From Deltaproteobacteria bacterium ADurb.Bin207 (GTDB taxonomy: Bacteria > Myxococcota_A > Polyangia > Polyangiales > Polyangiaceae): DNA of 64,000 bases. The notes beneath the pieces were generated by a model. It made no database searches. It saw nothing but the letters and a program-made list of their open reading frames with translations, and had not been told where the DNA came from. The DNA is taken from contig MWCO01000010.1 of assembly GCA_002070115.1 (NCBI GenBank), positions 1 through 64,000 of the forward strand, in the 5' to 3' direction. Positions within the stretch are counted from its first letter, which is position 1, and each line of letters opens with the position of its first letter. The position numbers and the translations under genes were made by a program. This document shows positions 53,608-61,870 of the stretch, one piece after another.

Positions 53608-54351
53608 TCATAACCTTGTTTTGCTTGGTGATGCGGTGGCGGCGGCCCCTTCGAGATCGACGGGAATCTCTCGAAGCGGCACCATTTGCGTGCGTGTGAC
53701 GCGGCTAGTTACCGCACGAACCAGCACGCCTTCGTGAGCGGCTTGGGCGAGCCGACGGGCGTAAGCGGGATCGATCGACAGCGCCGGACGGAAAAGTTTG
53801 ACGTCATCGCGGGTTGCCACAAAAAGCATCAGGGCATTTCCTCCTTTTTTCACGACACGGCACAGTTCATCCAGGTGTTTTCGGCCACGTTCGGTGACCG
53901 CATCGGGAAATAGCGCGACCTGGTCTTCCGCTAGCGAAACGCTTTTGATCTCGACGGTCCAAACGTCGCCGTGCCGTGTTTGCAAGACCCAATCGGCTCG
54001 ACTGGACGTCCCATACGCAACCTCGGCGCGAGCCGAAGCGATTTGGGGTACTGCTGATACGAGTCCCGCCATGATGGCTTCTAGCCCAATGGTATTGGCG
54101 CGGGCCGGGTGGGTTCCCACCCAGCGTTTTCCAACGCGAACCGCTTCAAGGGTATAGGCCAAACGGCGTTTGGGATTATGGGAGGGAAGCAATAAGCAGC
54201 GGGAGCCTGGACGATTGACCCCCAGCATGCTGCCCGTGTTTGGGCAATGGACCACGGTGATTTCGTGGGTGTCTTTCAATCGAACATCGAGCAAAAACCG
54301 CTGATAACGACGCAACCAGGTACCTTCGATGAGGGGTTGGGGATACCGCAT
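53608..54351 (-). CDS. sfsA: SfsA-family protein (DNA-binding/nuclease-like)
   Basis: 247 residues from the ATG at 54351; E. coli SfsA is 234. Family motifs: LIEGTWLRRYQRFLLDVRL, VHCPNTGSMLGVNRPGSRC, LLPSHNPKRRLAYTLEAVRV, YGTSSRADWVLQ, WTVEIKSVSLAEDQVALFPD and AVTERGRKHLDELCRVVKKG. The EIKSVSL segment and the Asp upstream form a PD-(D/E)xK-like nuclease site. First described as a sugar-fermentation stimulator; recent annotation is DNA/RNA nuclease. The longer frame upstream of 54351 is Arg/Ser-rich and rejected. It is divergent from rpmI. Confidence 0.92.
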   Translation of the reverse strand: MRYPQPLIEGTWLRRYQRFLLDVRLKDTHEITVVHCPNTGSMLGVNRPGSRCLLLPSHNPKRRLAYTLEAVRVGKRWVGTHPARANTIGLEAIMAGLVSAVPQIASARAEVAYGTSSRADWVLQTRHGDVWTVEIKSVSLAEDQVALFPDAVTERGRKHLDELCRVVKKGGNALMLFVATRDDVKLFRPALSIDPAYARRLAQAAHEGVLVRAVTSRVTRTQMVPLREIPVDLEGAAATASPSKTRL

Positions 54352-54504
54352 GGGATTCGGAAGATGATAAACGGGACCCACGCGTTCATGGCGAAAAGCT
54401 CGGGGTTCGGATGGCCGGGGATACGCTCGCGAAAATAGCCTCGAGTGTCTGCGGGTGCTTGTGAGCGCGTGTTTCGGTAAGGGTCGAGCCCGAGCGTGTT
54501 CATC

Positions 54505-54533
54505 TTGACAACCTATTTTTTGTCGACCATAAC
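54505..54533 (+). promoter_or_regulatory. Candidate sigma-70 promoter for rpmI-rplT
   Basis: TTGACA at 54505-54510 (perfect -35), 17-base spacer, CATAAC at 54528-54533 (4 of 6 to TATAAT). Transcription would start near 54540 and leave a leader of about 120 bases before rpmI, long enough for the autoregulatory L20-binding structure known from other bacteria, though I cannot fold it here. Confidence 0.5.
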
Positions 54534-54657
54534 CTGCGCTCCGCTTTTCTGATGGTTCGAACAGCTTTCGCCTCCTGCGTGAAGGTGGCCTCGAGAAAGC
54601 GGATTTGGTCCGCGGGACCCCTGCTCGTTCCGCATTGCTTCTGAAAGAGCCCTGTCG

Positions 54658-54867
54658 ATGGCACCCAAAATTAAAATGAGGACCAATCGGTCCGCGTCCA
54701 AGCGCTTCCGCTTGACGGGTACCGGTAAGATTCGTCGCAGCAAAAGTGGTGGTAACCACGGTTTGAGCAACAAGAACCGCAAACGGCTGCGCCGCCTGCG
54801 TGACAACGACACTGTCGCTTCATGCATGGAAAAGCGGATCAAAAAACTGCTCATTCCTTACGGCTGA
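54658..54867 (+). CDS. rpmI: 50S ribosomal protein L35
   Basis: 69 residues, highly basic, in the L35 pattern: MAPKIKMRTNRSASKRFRLT, GTGKIRRSKSGGNHGLSNKN and DTVASCMEKRIKKLLIPYG. Component of the large ribosomal subunit. It is followed 26 bases later by rplT, the usual order; infC, which normally precedes rpmI, is absent, and the upstream gene sfsA points the other way. Confidence 0.96.
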   Translation: MAPKIKMRTNRSASKRFRLTGTGKIRRSKSGGNHGLSNKNRKRLRRLRDNDTVASCMEKRIKKLLIPYG

Positions 54868-54893
54868 GCCCGAATCTGACCAGGAGTTGACCG

Positions 54894-55241
54894 ATGACCC
54901 GAGCAAAACGTGGATTCAAGGCGCGCCGTCGCCGCAACCGTATTCTCAACCAAGCCGAAGGTTTTTTCGGCTCGCGTCACAAGCTTTTCCGACAAGCCAA
55001 TGAGGTTGTCCATAAGTCGTGGGTCTATGCCTACATTGGACGCCGCCTGCGCCGTCGTGACATGCGACGTCTTTGGATTGCCCGCATCAATGCGGGAGCG
55101 CGCCTGAACGGCACGACGTATTCCAAACTCATTGCAGGGCTGAAGAAGGCGCAGGTCGAACTCGATCGGAAAATTCTCGCGGATCTCGCGGTTGCGGATC
55201 CCAAGGGATTTTCTGCGGTCGTAAAACTCGCGTGTCCGTGA
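54894..55241 (+). CDS. rplT: 50S ribosomal protein L20
   Basis: 115 residues with AGGAG upstream. Classic L20: [60 protein letters not shown] and [20 protein letters not shown]. Essential for early 50S assembly; in several bacteria it also represses translation of its own operon by binding the mRNA leader. Downstream is an unrelated alpha/beta hydrolase gene 48 bases away on the same strand; pheS is not adjacent. Confidence 0.97.
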   Translation: MTRAKRGFKARRRRNRILNQAEGFFGSRHKLFRQANEVVHKSWVYAYIGRRLRRRDMRRLWIARINAGARLNGTTYSKLIAGLKKAQVELDRKILADLAVADPKGFSAVVKLACP

Positions 55242-55289
55242 GTTCGACGCTGCCTTGACCCCTTCGTCTCCTTCTTTCCCTCCAGCACC

Positions 55290-56069
55290 ATGCTCACCGA
55301 ACCCGTCACCATCCTTTTTGTTCATGCGTTTCCGCTTGACGCTCGAATGTGGCGTCCTCAACTCGAAGCCTTTCGAACGTATCGGGTTCTGGCGCCGGAT
55401 CTTCGGGGTTTTGGGCGAAACCAACGGACACCGTTGTTCGAATCGGTCGAACAGCACGCCAAAGACCTGATTGCGGTTCTGGATCAACATGGCGTCGTTC
55501 ATGCGCTCGTCGTGGGTCTGTCGATGGGGGGATATATCGCTTTGGCGATGGCAAGATTGTTCCCCCATCGCGTAGCGGGGCTGGTTTTGGCGAACACGCG
55601 CGCCGAGCCTGACAGCTCGGAAGAACAAGCACAACGCGTTGAAATGATCGCGCAAGTCCATCACGTTGGGACCTCACTGCTACCGAATGTGATGCTTCCC
55701 AAGCTCGTGGCACCAGCATGTGGAGATACGACGCGGAATTTCTTGCGCATGATGATGCTCGAACAACCTTCCGCCGGGGTTGTCGCCGCGTTGCGGTCTT
55801 TGCGCAATCGTCCGGATGCACGGGGAGGTCTATTCCAGATTCATTGCCCCATCGCGTTGGTGGGAGGTCAACTCGATATTCTGACTCCGCCGTCGATGCA
55901 GCAAAGCATTGCCGACGAAGTCCCGGGTGCCCGCTTGACGATTCTTCCGAACGCTGGACACCTCACCAACCTCGAAGCGTCCGTTGCGTTCAATCAGGTC
56001 GTCATGGATACCTACGAACGCGTGCGACAAACCGCTTACATGGAACGTCGCAAGGCACCGCTTCGATAA
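55290..56069 (+). CDS. Alpha/beta-fold hydrolase
   Basis: 259 residues. ILFVHAFPLDARMWRPQLEA (oxyanion-hole region), VLAPDLRGFGRNQRTP, nucleophile elbow LVVGLSMGGYIALAMARLFP (Ser in GxSxG), acid in LVGGQLDILTPPSMQQ and histidine in TILPNAGHLTNLEASVAFN. The overall pattern is that of the PcaD/BioH-like group of small esterases and lactonases. Cytoplasmic, no signal peptide. It may be read through from rplT (48-base gap) but has no obvious functional link. Substrate unknown. It ends 4 bases from the convergent FeoB-associated gene. Confidence 0.88.
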   Translation: MLTEPVTILFVHAFPLDARMWRPQLEAFRTYRVLAPDLRGFGRNQRTPLFESVEQHAKDLIAVLDQHGVVHALVVGLSMGGYIALAMARLFPHRVAGLVLANTRAEPDSSEEQAQRVEMIAQVHHVGTSLLPNVMLPKLVAPACGDTTRNFLRMMMLEQPSAGVVAALRSLRNRPDARGGLFQIHCPIALVGGQLDILTPPSMQQSIADEVPGARLTILPNAGHLTNLEASVAFNQVVMDTYERVRQTAYMERRKAPLR

Positions 56070-56073
56070 TCCT

Positions 56074-56265
56074 TCACGGTTTTTTTGTGTTTTTGAGGCG
56101 TAGTTGAACGAGTTTGCTCGGCTCGGAGCAGCTTTGATTTCGTTCCGAGCAACCGTCGCAAGCGCCACCGCATCCTGGGCGTTTGAAGCTTCGAACGGTT
56201 CGCCAGGCCAGGTAGCCGACGGCGAGAAGCACGATCAAAGCGACGATGAGGCTTTGCCAGTCCAT
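56074..56265 (-). CDS. FeoB-associated Cys-rich membrane protein
   Basis: 63 residues. One membrane span (WQSLIVALIVLLAVGYLAW) is followed by a short basic stretch and a Cys cluster GCGGACDGCSERNQSC. This matches the small FeoB-associated family (PF12669-like) encoded after feoB in many bacteria, thought to help ferrous iron transport in place of FeoC. The stop of feoB is 3 bases upstream of its start, so it is the third gene of the feo operon. Confidence 0.88.
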   Translation of the reverse strand: MDWQSLIVALIVLLAVGYLAWRTVRSFKRPGCGGACDGCSERNQSCSEPSKLVQLRLKNTKKP

Positions 56266-56268
56266 GGT

Positions 56269-58497
56269 TCAACTCGACAGCAGTCTTGCGGTTTGAAAAA
56301 CGGCAACGGCGAGAATCCACGCCACAACAAGTGTGAAGCCTGCCATGAATGCGGGCCACTTGAATGATCCCAGCTCCTTTCGTGTCACCGCCAGGGTAGC
56401 GATGCACGGCACGTACACCATGACGAAGACCATGAGAGACAGGGCGACGGCGGGGGACATGGCTTTGTCGGCGCGCAAGCGGTCTTTCAGGGGTGAGGCA
56501 TCGGAGTCATTGCCTTCGGCATCGGGGTCGGCTTCGCCGATGCCGTACACGATGCCCATCGTCGAAATGATCACTTCTTTCGCCGCGATACCGGAAAACA
56601 GGGCCACTGATATTTTCCAGTCGAAGCCTGCAGGACGAACGAGCGGCTCGACCATCTTTCCCAGGCGACCGGCGATGCTGAATTCTGCTTCGCGCATGCG
56701 GCATTCGGCTCGAAGCGAGTCAATTCGTTCGTCACGTTCGCGTTCGATCTGTTGGCGACGCTGGTCGGGAAGATCGGGGGTGGCAAGTTGTTCGGCGGAG
56801 GTTAGCTCGATGGTTTGCACCTGTTGTTCGAAGCTAGTTTTGACATGGTCAGCTTTGGGAAACGTCAATAGCGCCCAGATGATGATCGATGCGGCGAGGA
56901 TGAAGGTTCCAGCTTTTTTCACGTACGAAAAGGAGCGTCGCCACATATGGGAAGCGACACCTCCCAGGGTTGGAATTCGGTAGGGAGGTAATTCCATGAC
57001 GAAGGGGGAGTCTTCCCCTCGAAACAGGGTTTTTCTGAAAAGGAACCCGGTAATGAAAGCGATGGCCCATCCGAACAGCCAGAGAGCCCAAAACACGATG
57101 GCCGCGTGACGAGAGAAAAAGGCGGCGCACAGCATGGCGACGACGGGAGTTTTGGCGCCGCACATCATGAGCGGTGAGATCAGCACGGTGAGGATCCGGT
57201 CTTTGGGATTGACCAAGGTTCGCGCGCTCATGACACCGGGCACGGCGCAACCGGTGGAAACCATCAATGGGATGAAGCTTCGGCCATGGAGCCCGAACAG
57301 ATGGAGAAATTTGTCCATCACGAAGGCAGCGCGAGCCATGTATCCGACGTCTTCGAGGAAAGAGAGGCCAAGAAACAGCAGCACGACGATCGGAAAGAAA
57401 ACGAGCACGCCACCGACTCCCGCAATGACGCCATTGACCAAAAAATCGCGCAGGATTCCTTCTGGAAGCAGCGTTCCGACGGTGGATCCGAGCCAGCCGA
57501 CGGACGATTCCACCACATTGGCCAGGGGGTTGCCGGCCAAGAAGGTCAACGCATAGATCGCGAGCATCACGAAGAAAAAGATCGGCACACCGAGGTATCG
57601 ATTGAGCACGATGGAGTCGATGAGTTCGGTGGAATCTTTGGCGCCATCGGGCTTTGGGTCCGTGCGAACGGCCTCGCGCAAGGCGCCGCGAATATAGGCG
57701 TATCGCTGCTCGCCCACCACGACTTCGGCATCTTGTCCGAAGTGTTTTCGCACCCATTCGACGGCCGTTTTTGCGGCATCGAGCACCGTATCGGCATGAG
57801 CGTGTTCCGCGCGTACTTTCGCGACAGCATCCACATCTTCTTCGAGGAGTTTGATAGCGGTCCAATGAAGGTTGTATCGATTGGCGAAAACGTCATCGGA
57901 ACGGAGAACGAGCATCAATTCTTCGTGTTTTTCCTCGAGTTCGGGCCCGTAGTTGAGGTGTCGCTCGCTGGTATCCACACGCCCATCGAGCACATCGAAA
58001 ACGGCTTGAAGCAATTCTATTTTACCCACCCCCCGGCTGCCGATGGTACGAATCAGGGGGATCCCTAAAAGCTTCGAAAGTAGCGGAATATCAATATGAA
58101 TTCCTTTACTCTCCGCCTCATCGGCCATATTGAGAGCGCCGACGACGGGGACCCCGAGTTCCTGGAACTGCAGGAGCAAGTACAGGTTGCGTTCGAGGTT
58201 GGTGGAATCGATCACATCCACCACGACATCGGGTTTTTCTTGAAGCACGAAGTCCCGGGTGACGATTTCCTCGATCGAATAGGCGGTTAGGCTATAGGTG
58301 CCGGGAAGGTCGACGACTTCGATGCGTCGACCTTCAGCGCTTGCGATACCGGAAGTTTTTTCGACCGTTACGCCCGGATAGTTGCCAACGTGTTGGGTTT
58401 GCCCGGTAAGTGCGTTGAACAAGCTGGTTTTCCCCGCGTTGGGATTGCCAGCGAGAGCAACCACGGGCAATTCGCCACGAGGTGGGGCGCTACGCAT
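56269..58497 (-). CDS. feoB: Ferrous iron transport protein B
   Basis: 742 residues from the ATG at 58497. N-terminal G domain: G1 VVALAGNPNAGKTSLFNALT, G2 YPGVTVEKTSG, G3 VVDLPGTYSLTAYSIEE, G4 GALNMADEAESKGIHIDIP. Then the GDI helical region and the Gate/core membrane part: GVGGVLVFFPIVVLLFLGLS, FLEDVGYMARAAFVMDKFLH, STGCAVPGVMSARTLVNPKD, and a second Gate half with SIIIWALLTFPKA, FDWKISVALFSGIAAKEVII and YVPCIATLAVTRKELGSFKW. Imports Fe2+ across the inner membrane. The start overlaps the end of feoA by 8 bases. The G4 motif reads NMAD where NMMD is usual. Confidence 0.96.
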   Translation of the reverse strand: MRSAPPRGELPVVALAGNPNAGKTSLFNALTGQTQHVGNYPGVTVEKTSGIASAEGRRIEVVDLPGTYSLTAYSIEEIVTRDFVLQEKPDVVVDVIDSTNLERNLYLLLQFQELGVPVVGALNMADEAESKGIHIDIPLLSKLLGIPLIRTIGSRGVGKIELLQAVFDVLDGRVDTSERHLNYGPELEEKHEELMLVLRSDDVFANRYNLHWTAIKLLEEDVDAVAKVRAEHAHADTVLDAAKTAVEWVRKHFGQDAEVVVGEQRYAYIRGALREAVRTDPKPDGAKDSTELIDSIVLNRYLGVPIFFFVMLAIYALTFLAGNPLANVVESSVGWLGSTVGTLLPEGILRDFLVNGVIAGVGGVLVFFPIVVLLFLGLSFLEDVGYMARAAFVMDKFLHLFGLHGRSFIPLMVSTGCAVPGVMSARTLVNPKDRILTVLISPLMMCGAKTPVVAMLCAAFFSRHAAIVFWALWLFGWAIAFITGFLFRKTLFRGEDSPFVMELPPYRIPTLGGVASHMWRRSFSYVKKAGTFILAASIIIWALLTFPKADHVKTSFEQQVQTIELTSAEQLATPDLPDQRRQQIERERDERIDSLRAECRMREAEFSIAGRLGKMVEPLVRPAGFDWKISVALFSGIAAKEVIISTMGIVYGIGEADPDAEGNDSDASPLKDRLRADKAMSPAVALSLMVFVMVYVPCIATLAVTRKELGSFKWPAFMAGFTLVVAWILAVAVFQTARLLSS

Positions 58498-58720
58498 GGG
58501 AAGGGATGACGGAAACGAGTTGTGCTTCTGTGAGGCGAAGGGCGAGTCGCGAGCGACCGATTCGCAGTTCGATGGGTCCGCCGAGGGGGGCGCGACGCAG
58601 CACGGTGCCTTCGGCGCCGGCGATGAATCCCATATCGACGAGGCGTCTTCGAAGTTCGCCCTGGGAATGGAGGGTATCGATGACGAAGGGCAGGCCGTCT
58701 TGCATCTGGTCAAGAGTCAT
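58490..58720 (-). CDS. feoA: Ferrous iron transport protein A
   Basis: 76 residues. SH3-like FeoA fold: LRRRLVDMGFIAGAEGTVLR, RAPLGGPIELRIGRSRLALR and LTEAQLVSVIP. The LxxMGF-x-x-G and LRxxEA-like elements are family hallmarks. It is a cytoplasmic partner required for FeoB function. First gene of feoA-feoB-FeoB-associated protein; overlaps feoB by 8 bases. Expression is probably controlled by iron, but I could not identify a Fur box with confidence. Confidence 0.94.
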   Translation of the reverse strand: MTLDQMQDGLPFVIDTLHSQGELRRRLVDMGFIAGAEGTVLRRAPLGGPIELRIGRSRLALRLTEAQLVSVIPSHA

Positions 58721-58767
58721 GAGGGCACGATTCGCGGGTTTGACGGGATGGTGAAGGTCTTTTCGTG

Positions 58768-58796
58768 GATGTAATTCCGATTGTGAGTAACGTCAA
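58768..58796 (-). promoter_or_regulatory. Candidate promoter of the feo operon
   Basis: On the minus strand TTGACG (complement of 58791-58796), 17-base spacer, TACATC (complement of 58768-58773; 3 of 6 to the -10 consensus). It would place the transcript start about 40 bases before feoA. The -10 box is weak, so this is tentative. Confidence 0.35.
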
Positions 58797-58910
58797 TAGT
58801 TAGTAGACGTCTCTAACAAGATATTCTCGATCGATACCGATTTTTTGGCGATTGTCAGGTCAAGGAGTAGGGGAAGGGAGAGCGATAGCGTGGGGAGAAA
58901 GGAGTCCACC

Positions 58911-59726
58911 ATGTCCCCATTACCCATGAAAATCCTACTCACAGGCATTCCTGGACCCGTTTCCGAAGCGGTTTTGTTGGAACTAAGGAAAGAACCGGGG
59001 CTTTTCGAGGTGCATGGGGTTGGTTCCCTTTCGGAGCCGTGGACGTATGCCGATCGGGTTGCGGGGCGTGCTTTGCCGCCAGATCGTTATCATATTGCGG
59101 ACCTGTGCAATTTCCATGATTTTCTAAAAATAGTTGAAGGCATGGATATTGTTATTCACTTGGACGATGGTGTTACCGACGCGCAGGAGAGCAGCCGGGC
59201 CGCCGTGTACAACGTTTTCGAAGCGAGTCGGCAAGCGGCGATACGCCGTGTGATCTATGGTTCCTCGGCCATGGTTTGTCTGGGTTATCTGCAGGAGGAA
59301 CCGTACCGATCCATCCGAGACCATCGTTGGGGCGACCTGCCGATGGCGCTACCGATGGTCACCAAAACGTCGGTGCCAAGACCAATCGATCGGGTGGCGA
59401 GTGGCAAACTCTGGGGCGAAGCCCTTGGGCGAATATTTGCGGATGTGCATGGTTTATCGGTGATCTGCATTCGGTGGGGCTGGCTCGAGGACCCTTTGAA
59501 CCATCCTCGAGCGGAACTATCTTCCTTGTGGTGCAGCCGTCGTGATGCCGCTCAACTGGTAAAACGATGCGTACTAGCTCCCAACGATGTGAAATTCGAT
59601 GTGTTTTTTGGAGTATCGGCAAACCATCGACGGTGGGTGGACATTGATGATGCCCGAAGCCGTGTGGGCTATAGGCCCATCGACAGTGTGGAGGAGCACG
59701 GCACGATGAGGATCCCGGCGGCTTGA
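58911..59726 (+). CDS. NAD(P)-binding epimerase/dehydratase-like protein lacking catalytic Tyr
   Basis: 271 residues from the ATG at 58911, with GAAAGGAG upstream; the longer frame lacks support. Rossmann start MKILLTGIPGPVSEAVLLEL (the glycine motif is GIPGPVS rather than GxxGxxG), GMDIVIHLDDGVTDAQE, AAVYNVFEASRQAAIRRVIY and GSSAMVCLG. Where extended short-chain dehydrogenases have YxxxK it reads VASGKLWGEALGRIFADVHG: Lys and Glu are kept, Tyr is Val. C-terminal ICIRWGWLEDP and FDVFFGVSANHRRWVDIDDA are typical of the UDP-sugar epimerase-like group. It may bind NAD and a ligand without redox chemistry. Confidence 0.8.
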   Translation: MSPLPMKILLTGIPGPVSEAVLLELRKEPGLFEVHGVGSLSEPWTYADRVAGRALPPDRYHIADLCNFHDFLKIVEGMDIVIHLDDGVTDAQESSRAAVYNVFEASRQAAIRRVIYGSSAMVCLGYLQEEPYRSIRDHRWGDLPMALPMVTKTSVPRPIDRVASGKLWGEALGRIFADVHGLSVICIRWGWLEDPLNHPRAELSSLWCSRRDAAQLVKRCVLAPNDVKFDVFFGVSANHRRWVDIDDARSRVGYRPIDSVEEHGTMRIPAA

Positions 59727-59747
59727 ACGACCCATCGTTGGGCTTCG

Positions 59748-59768
59748 CGAAATACCTTTGGTGTTTCG
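59748..59768. repeat. Hairpin after the epimerase-like gene
   Basis: CGAAATACC (59748-59756) and GGTGTTTCG (59760-59768) pair over 9 bp with one wobble around a TTT loop, 22 bases after the stop. No uridine run follows, so an intrinsic terminator is possible but not clear. Confidence 0.3.
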
Positions 59769-59874
59769 GGTAACTTCGTTCGGAGATCTTGACGTAGTGC
59801 AGGGTTGGTCGCTAAGTCAGAACCCTCATGGTTTGTCTTCCGTGGATCGGAAGGTATGACGAGCAATCGGCACC

Positions 59875-61563
59875 GTGGTAATTGATCGCGAAAAGATACT
59901 TCAAGACGCCCAAAAGCTTGTGAGCAAGGGGCGATTGGATCGCGCTGTCATCGAGTATCAGAAGCTCATCAAGGCGAACCCGAGTGATGACCGGGTCATG
60001 CTCAAGGTTGCGGACTTACAAACTCGCATGCGCGCGTACGAAGCCGCGGTAACCACATACGAGCAGGTTGCCTCCTATTACGCCGCCCAAGGTTTTTCGG
60101 CCAAAGCGACAGCAATCTACAAACAGATTCGCTCGCTCATCCAGCAACATCTACCCGAAACCAAGGGGCATTATGGGCCGGTTGTCGACAAACTCGTGCA
60201 ATTGTATCTCGAAGCCGGTCTCAAAGGCGATGCGCTCAGCACCTACCAGGAATACGCTGCCCATCTACAACAAGCTGGTCGAGATGCCGAGTTGCCCGCC
60301 ATCTATCGAAAGATCGTCGAACTCAAGGAAGATGATCTCGATAGTCGTCGCAAGCTCATTGAACTGCTCCAAGCCCAGGGCATGACCCAAGAGGCCGATG
60401 ATCATCTCATCGCCTATGGCGAGAGGCTCGTGTTTATCGGTCGTGTCAATGAAGGTTTGGTCGCACTCGATGACGTCGCGAGGCGTCGCAATACCGATGC
60501 CAACCTGGCTCGTCGCGTGGCGGATCTATATCTCGATCGCAATGGTCCTGGCGACGCCATGCTGGCATTGACGCGAATGCAAGCGTGTTTTTTGTCTACC
60601 AAACGAGACATCGAAACGCTTCGGGTGCTTGCCAGGGCATTTACCATTATCGGCCAGCGTCCCAAGGCGTTCGAAGTCCGTAAACTCATGGTGAAGATCG
60701 CCTATGATAACGGCGATTTGGAGATTGCCCAGGCGTTGGTCGATGAGCTACGCAAGGACAATCCGAAGGACCAGGAGTTGCGGACGCTCGAGGCGATGGT
60801 ATATCCCGATCGGGCTCAGCCAGTGCCCATGCCTTCGGTGGACGCTCCCCAAGAGGAAGCCGTCCCTGCCAGTGTGTCTTTGTCCGAAGATTCCTTTGAA
60901 TTCATCGAAGAATCCATCAGCGAATTGGAAGGGGAGATGGTCGCGGCGGCCAGCACGTATCCTCCTGCCCATGGCCCTTTCATCAATAGCCATCCAAACC
61001 TTCCTCCCGTCCCACCGCCAGCACCGATTCCACGTCCTATGAGTGCGATGTCGCCCATGCAACCACCGCCGCCCCCGGTTCTGCCGCGTCCGGCTGTGGC
61101 TCCGCCGGCCCCGCGACCTGTGCAACACACGGCACCGACGGCGCAAGTTTGGACAATCCCATCTTCGATCCCTCCAGATCCGAACGACATGGAATTGGCT
61201 GAAGCCTACGATGATTTCTCACCCAACGACGATTTGGGGGAACTCGAAGAAACCACCCTGTCTCGCACTGCCAAACCATCGCCTGGCTCGCTACCTCCTC
61301 CCGACTTTTTTGCGGACGACGACGCTGCCGATGCGTTCGATGACGCAAGTTTCAACGAGCCTTCTGATGCACCTCAGCCCGATTTCATCGTCGACGAGGG
61401 GCTGGAAGAAGCCTTTGAAGAGGCGGATTTTTTTATGGGTCAAGGGCTGTATGATGATGCCTTGACATTGCTGCAGGACTTGCTTCCCCGCTACCCGGAT
61501 CATCCCTTGCTCATCGAGCGGATTCACTTCGTTTCCGCGGCAAAATATGATCAGGACAAGTAG
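59875..61563 (+). CDS. TPR-repeat protein with proline-rich linker
   Basis: 562 residues, GTG start without a strong ribosome binding site. The first 330 residues are tetratricopeptide repeats (QKLVSKGRLDRAVIEYQKLI, AAVTTYEQVASYYAAQGFSA, GLKGDALSTYQEYAAHLQQA, RVNEGLVALDDVARRRN). A long acidic and Pro-rich linker (PPVPPPAPIPRPMSAMSPM, PPPPPVLPRPAVAPPAPRP) separates one more TPR-like pair at the C-terminus (ADFFMGQGLYDDALTLLQDL). No signal peptide; cytoplasmic scaffold. Similar TPR scaffolds occur in myxobacteria, but the function here is not known. It is followed 107 bases later by the 8-Cys mini-protein on the same strand. Confidence 0.85.
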   Translation: MVIDREKILQDAQKLVSKGRLDRAVIEYQKLIKANPSDDRVMLKVADLQTRMRAYEAAVTTYEQVASYYAAQGFSAKATAIYKQIRSLIQQHLPETKGHYGPVVDKLVQLYLEAGLKGDALSTYQEYAAHLQQAGRDAELPAIYRKIVELKEDDLDSRRKLIELLQAQGMTQEADDHLIAYGERLVFIGRVNEGLVALDDVARRRNTDANLARRVADLYLDRNGPGDAMLALTRMQACFLSTKRDIETLRVLARAFTIIGQRPKAFEVRKLMVKIAYDNGDLEIAQALVDELRKDNPKDQELRTLEAMVYPDRAQPVPMPSVDAPQEEAVPASVSLSEDSFEFIEESISELEGEMVAAASTYPPAHGPFINSHPNLPPVPPPAPIPRPMSAMSPMQPPPPPVLPRPAVAPPAPRPVQHTAPTAQVWTIPSSIPPDPNDMELAEAYDDFSPNDDLGELEETTLSRTAKPSPGSLPPPDFFADDDAADAFDDASFNEPSDAPQPDFIVDEGLEEAFEEADFFMGQGLYDDALTLLQDLLPRYPDHPLLIERIHFVSAAKYDQDK

Positions 61564-61670
61564 ACACCCAGGGGAATACATCGAGTTTCGTCGAGCGTTA
61601 CCGGGGGTGTAGGGAACGTCCGGCCTCGGACGTTGTCTGACTGAGCCGTCTGTTTAACCCCTGGAGCAAC

Positions 61671-61856
61671 ATGATGACAATGTGGTCGGGTTGGTTGGAG
61701 AGAATTGCAACCTACGTTCTGGAACCCAGCCGTGACATTTGCACCATCTGCGGTGAAATCGTCTCCACGGCTCGCCACTGTGAAAACTGCGGTGTCGTTG
61801 TTTGCACGACATGCTCGAACGAGGGAGTCTGTCCGTATTGTGGGGAACCGCTGTAG
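61671..61856 (+). CDS. 61-residue double zinc-finger mini-protein
   Basis: ATG at 61671 (or 61674) with GGAG at 61663-61666. A short amphipathic start (WSGWLERIATYVLEP) is followed by eight cysteines in four pairs: CTIC (24, 27), CENC (37, 40), CTTC (45, 48) and CPYC (54, 57), with His36 before the second pair. The spacing fits two zinc sites in a RING/FYVE-like or zinc-ribbon arrangement. It may be a protein- or nucleic-acid-binding module that works with the upstream TPR scaffold. It ends 14 bases from the convergent lipoprotein gene. Confidence 0.75.
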   Translation: MMTMWSGWLERIATYVLEPSRDICTICGEIVSTARHCENCGVVVCTTCSNEGVCPYCGEPL

Positions 61857-61870
61857 TTTTTCAAACCTCT

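Noticed and set aside
56849-57865. Long plus-size frame of 338 codons on the minus strand
   Set aside because: It lies entirely inside feoB in another frame, with an Arg-rich translation; feoB is unmistakable.
58768-58910. Fur box upstream of feoA
   Set aside because: Expected biologically, but no stretch matched the GATAATGATWATCATTATC-like consensus well enough to report.
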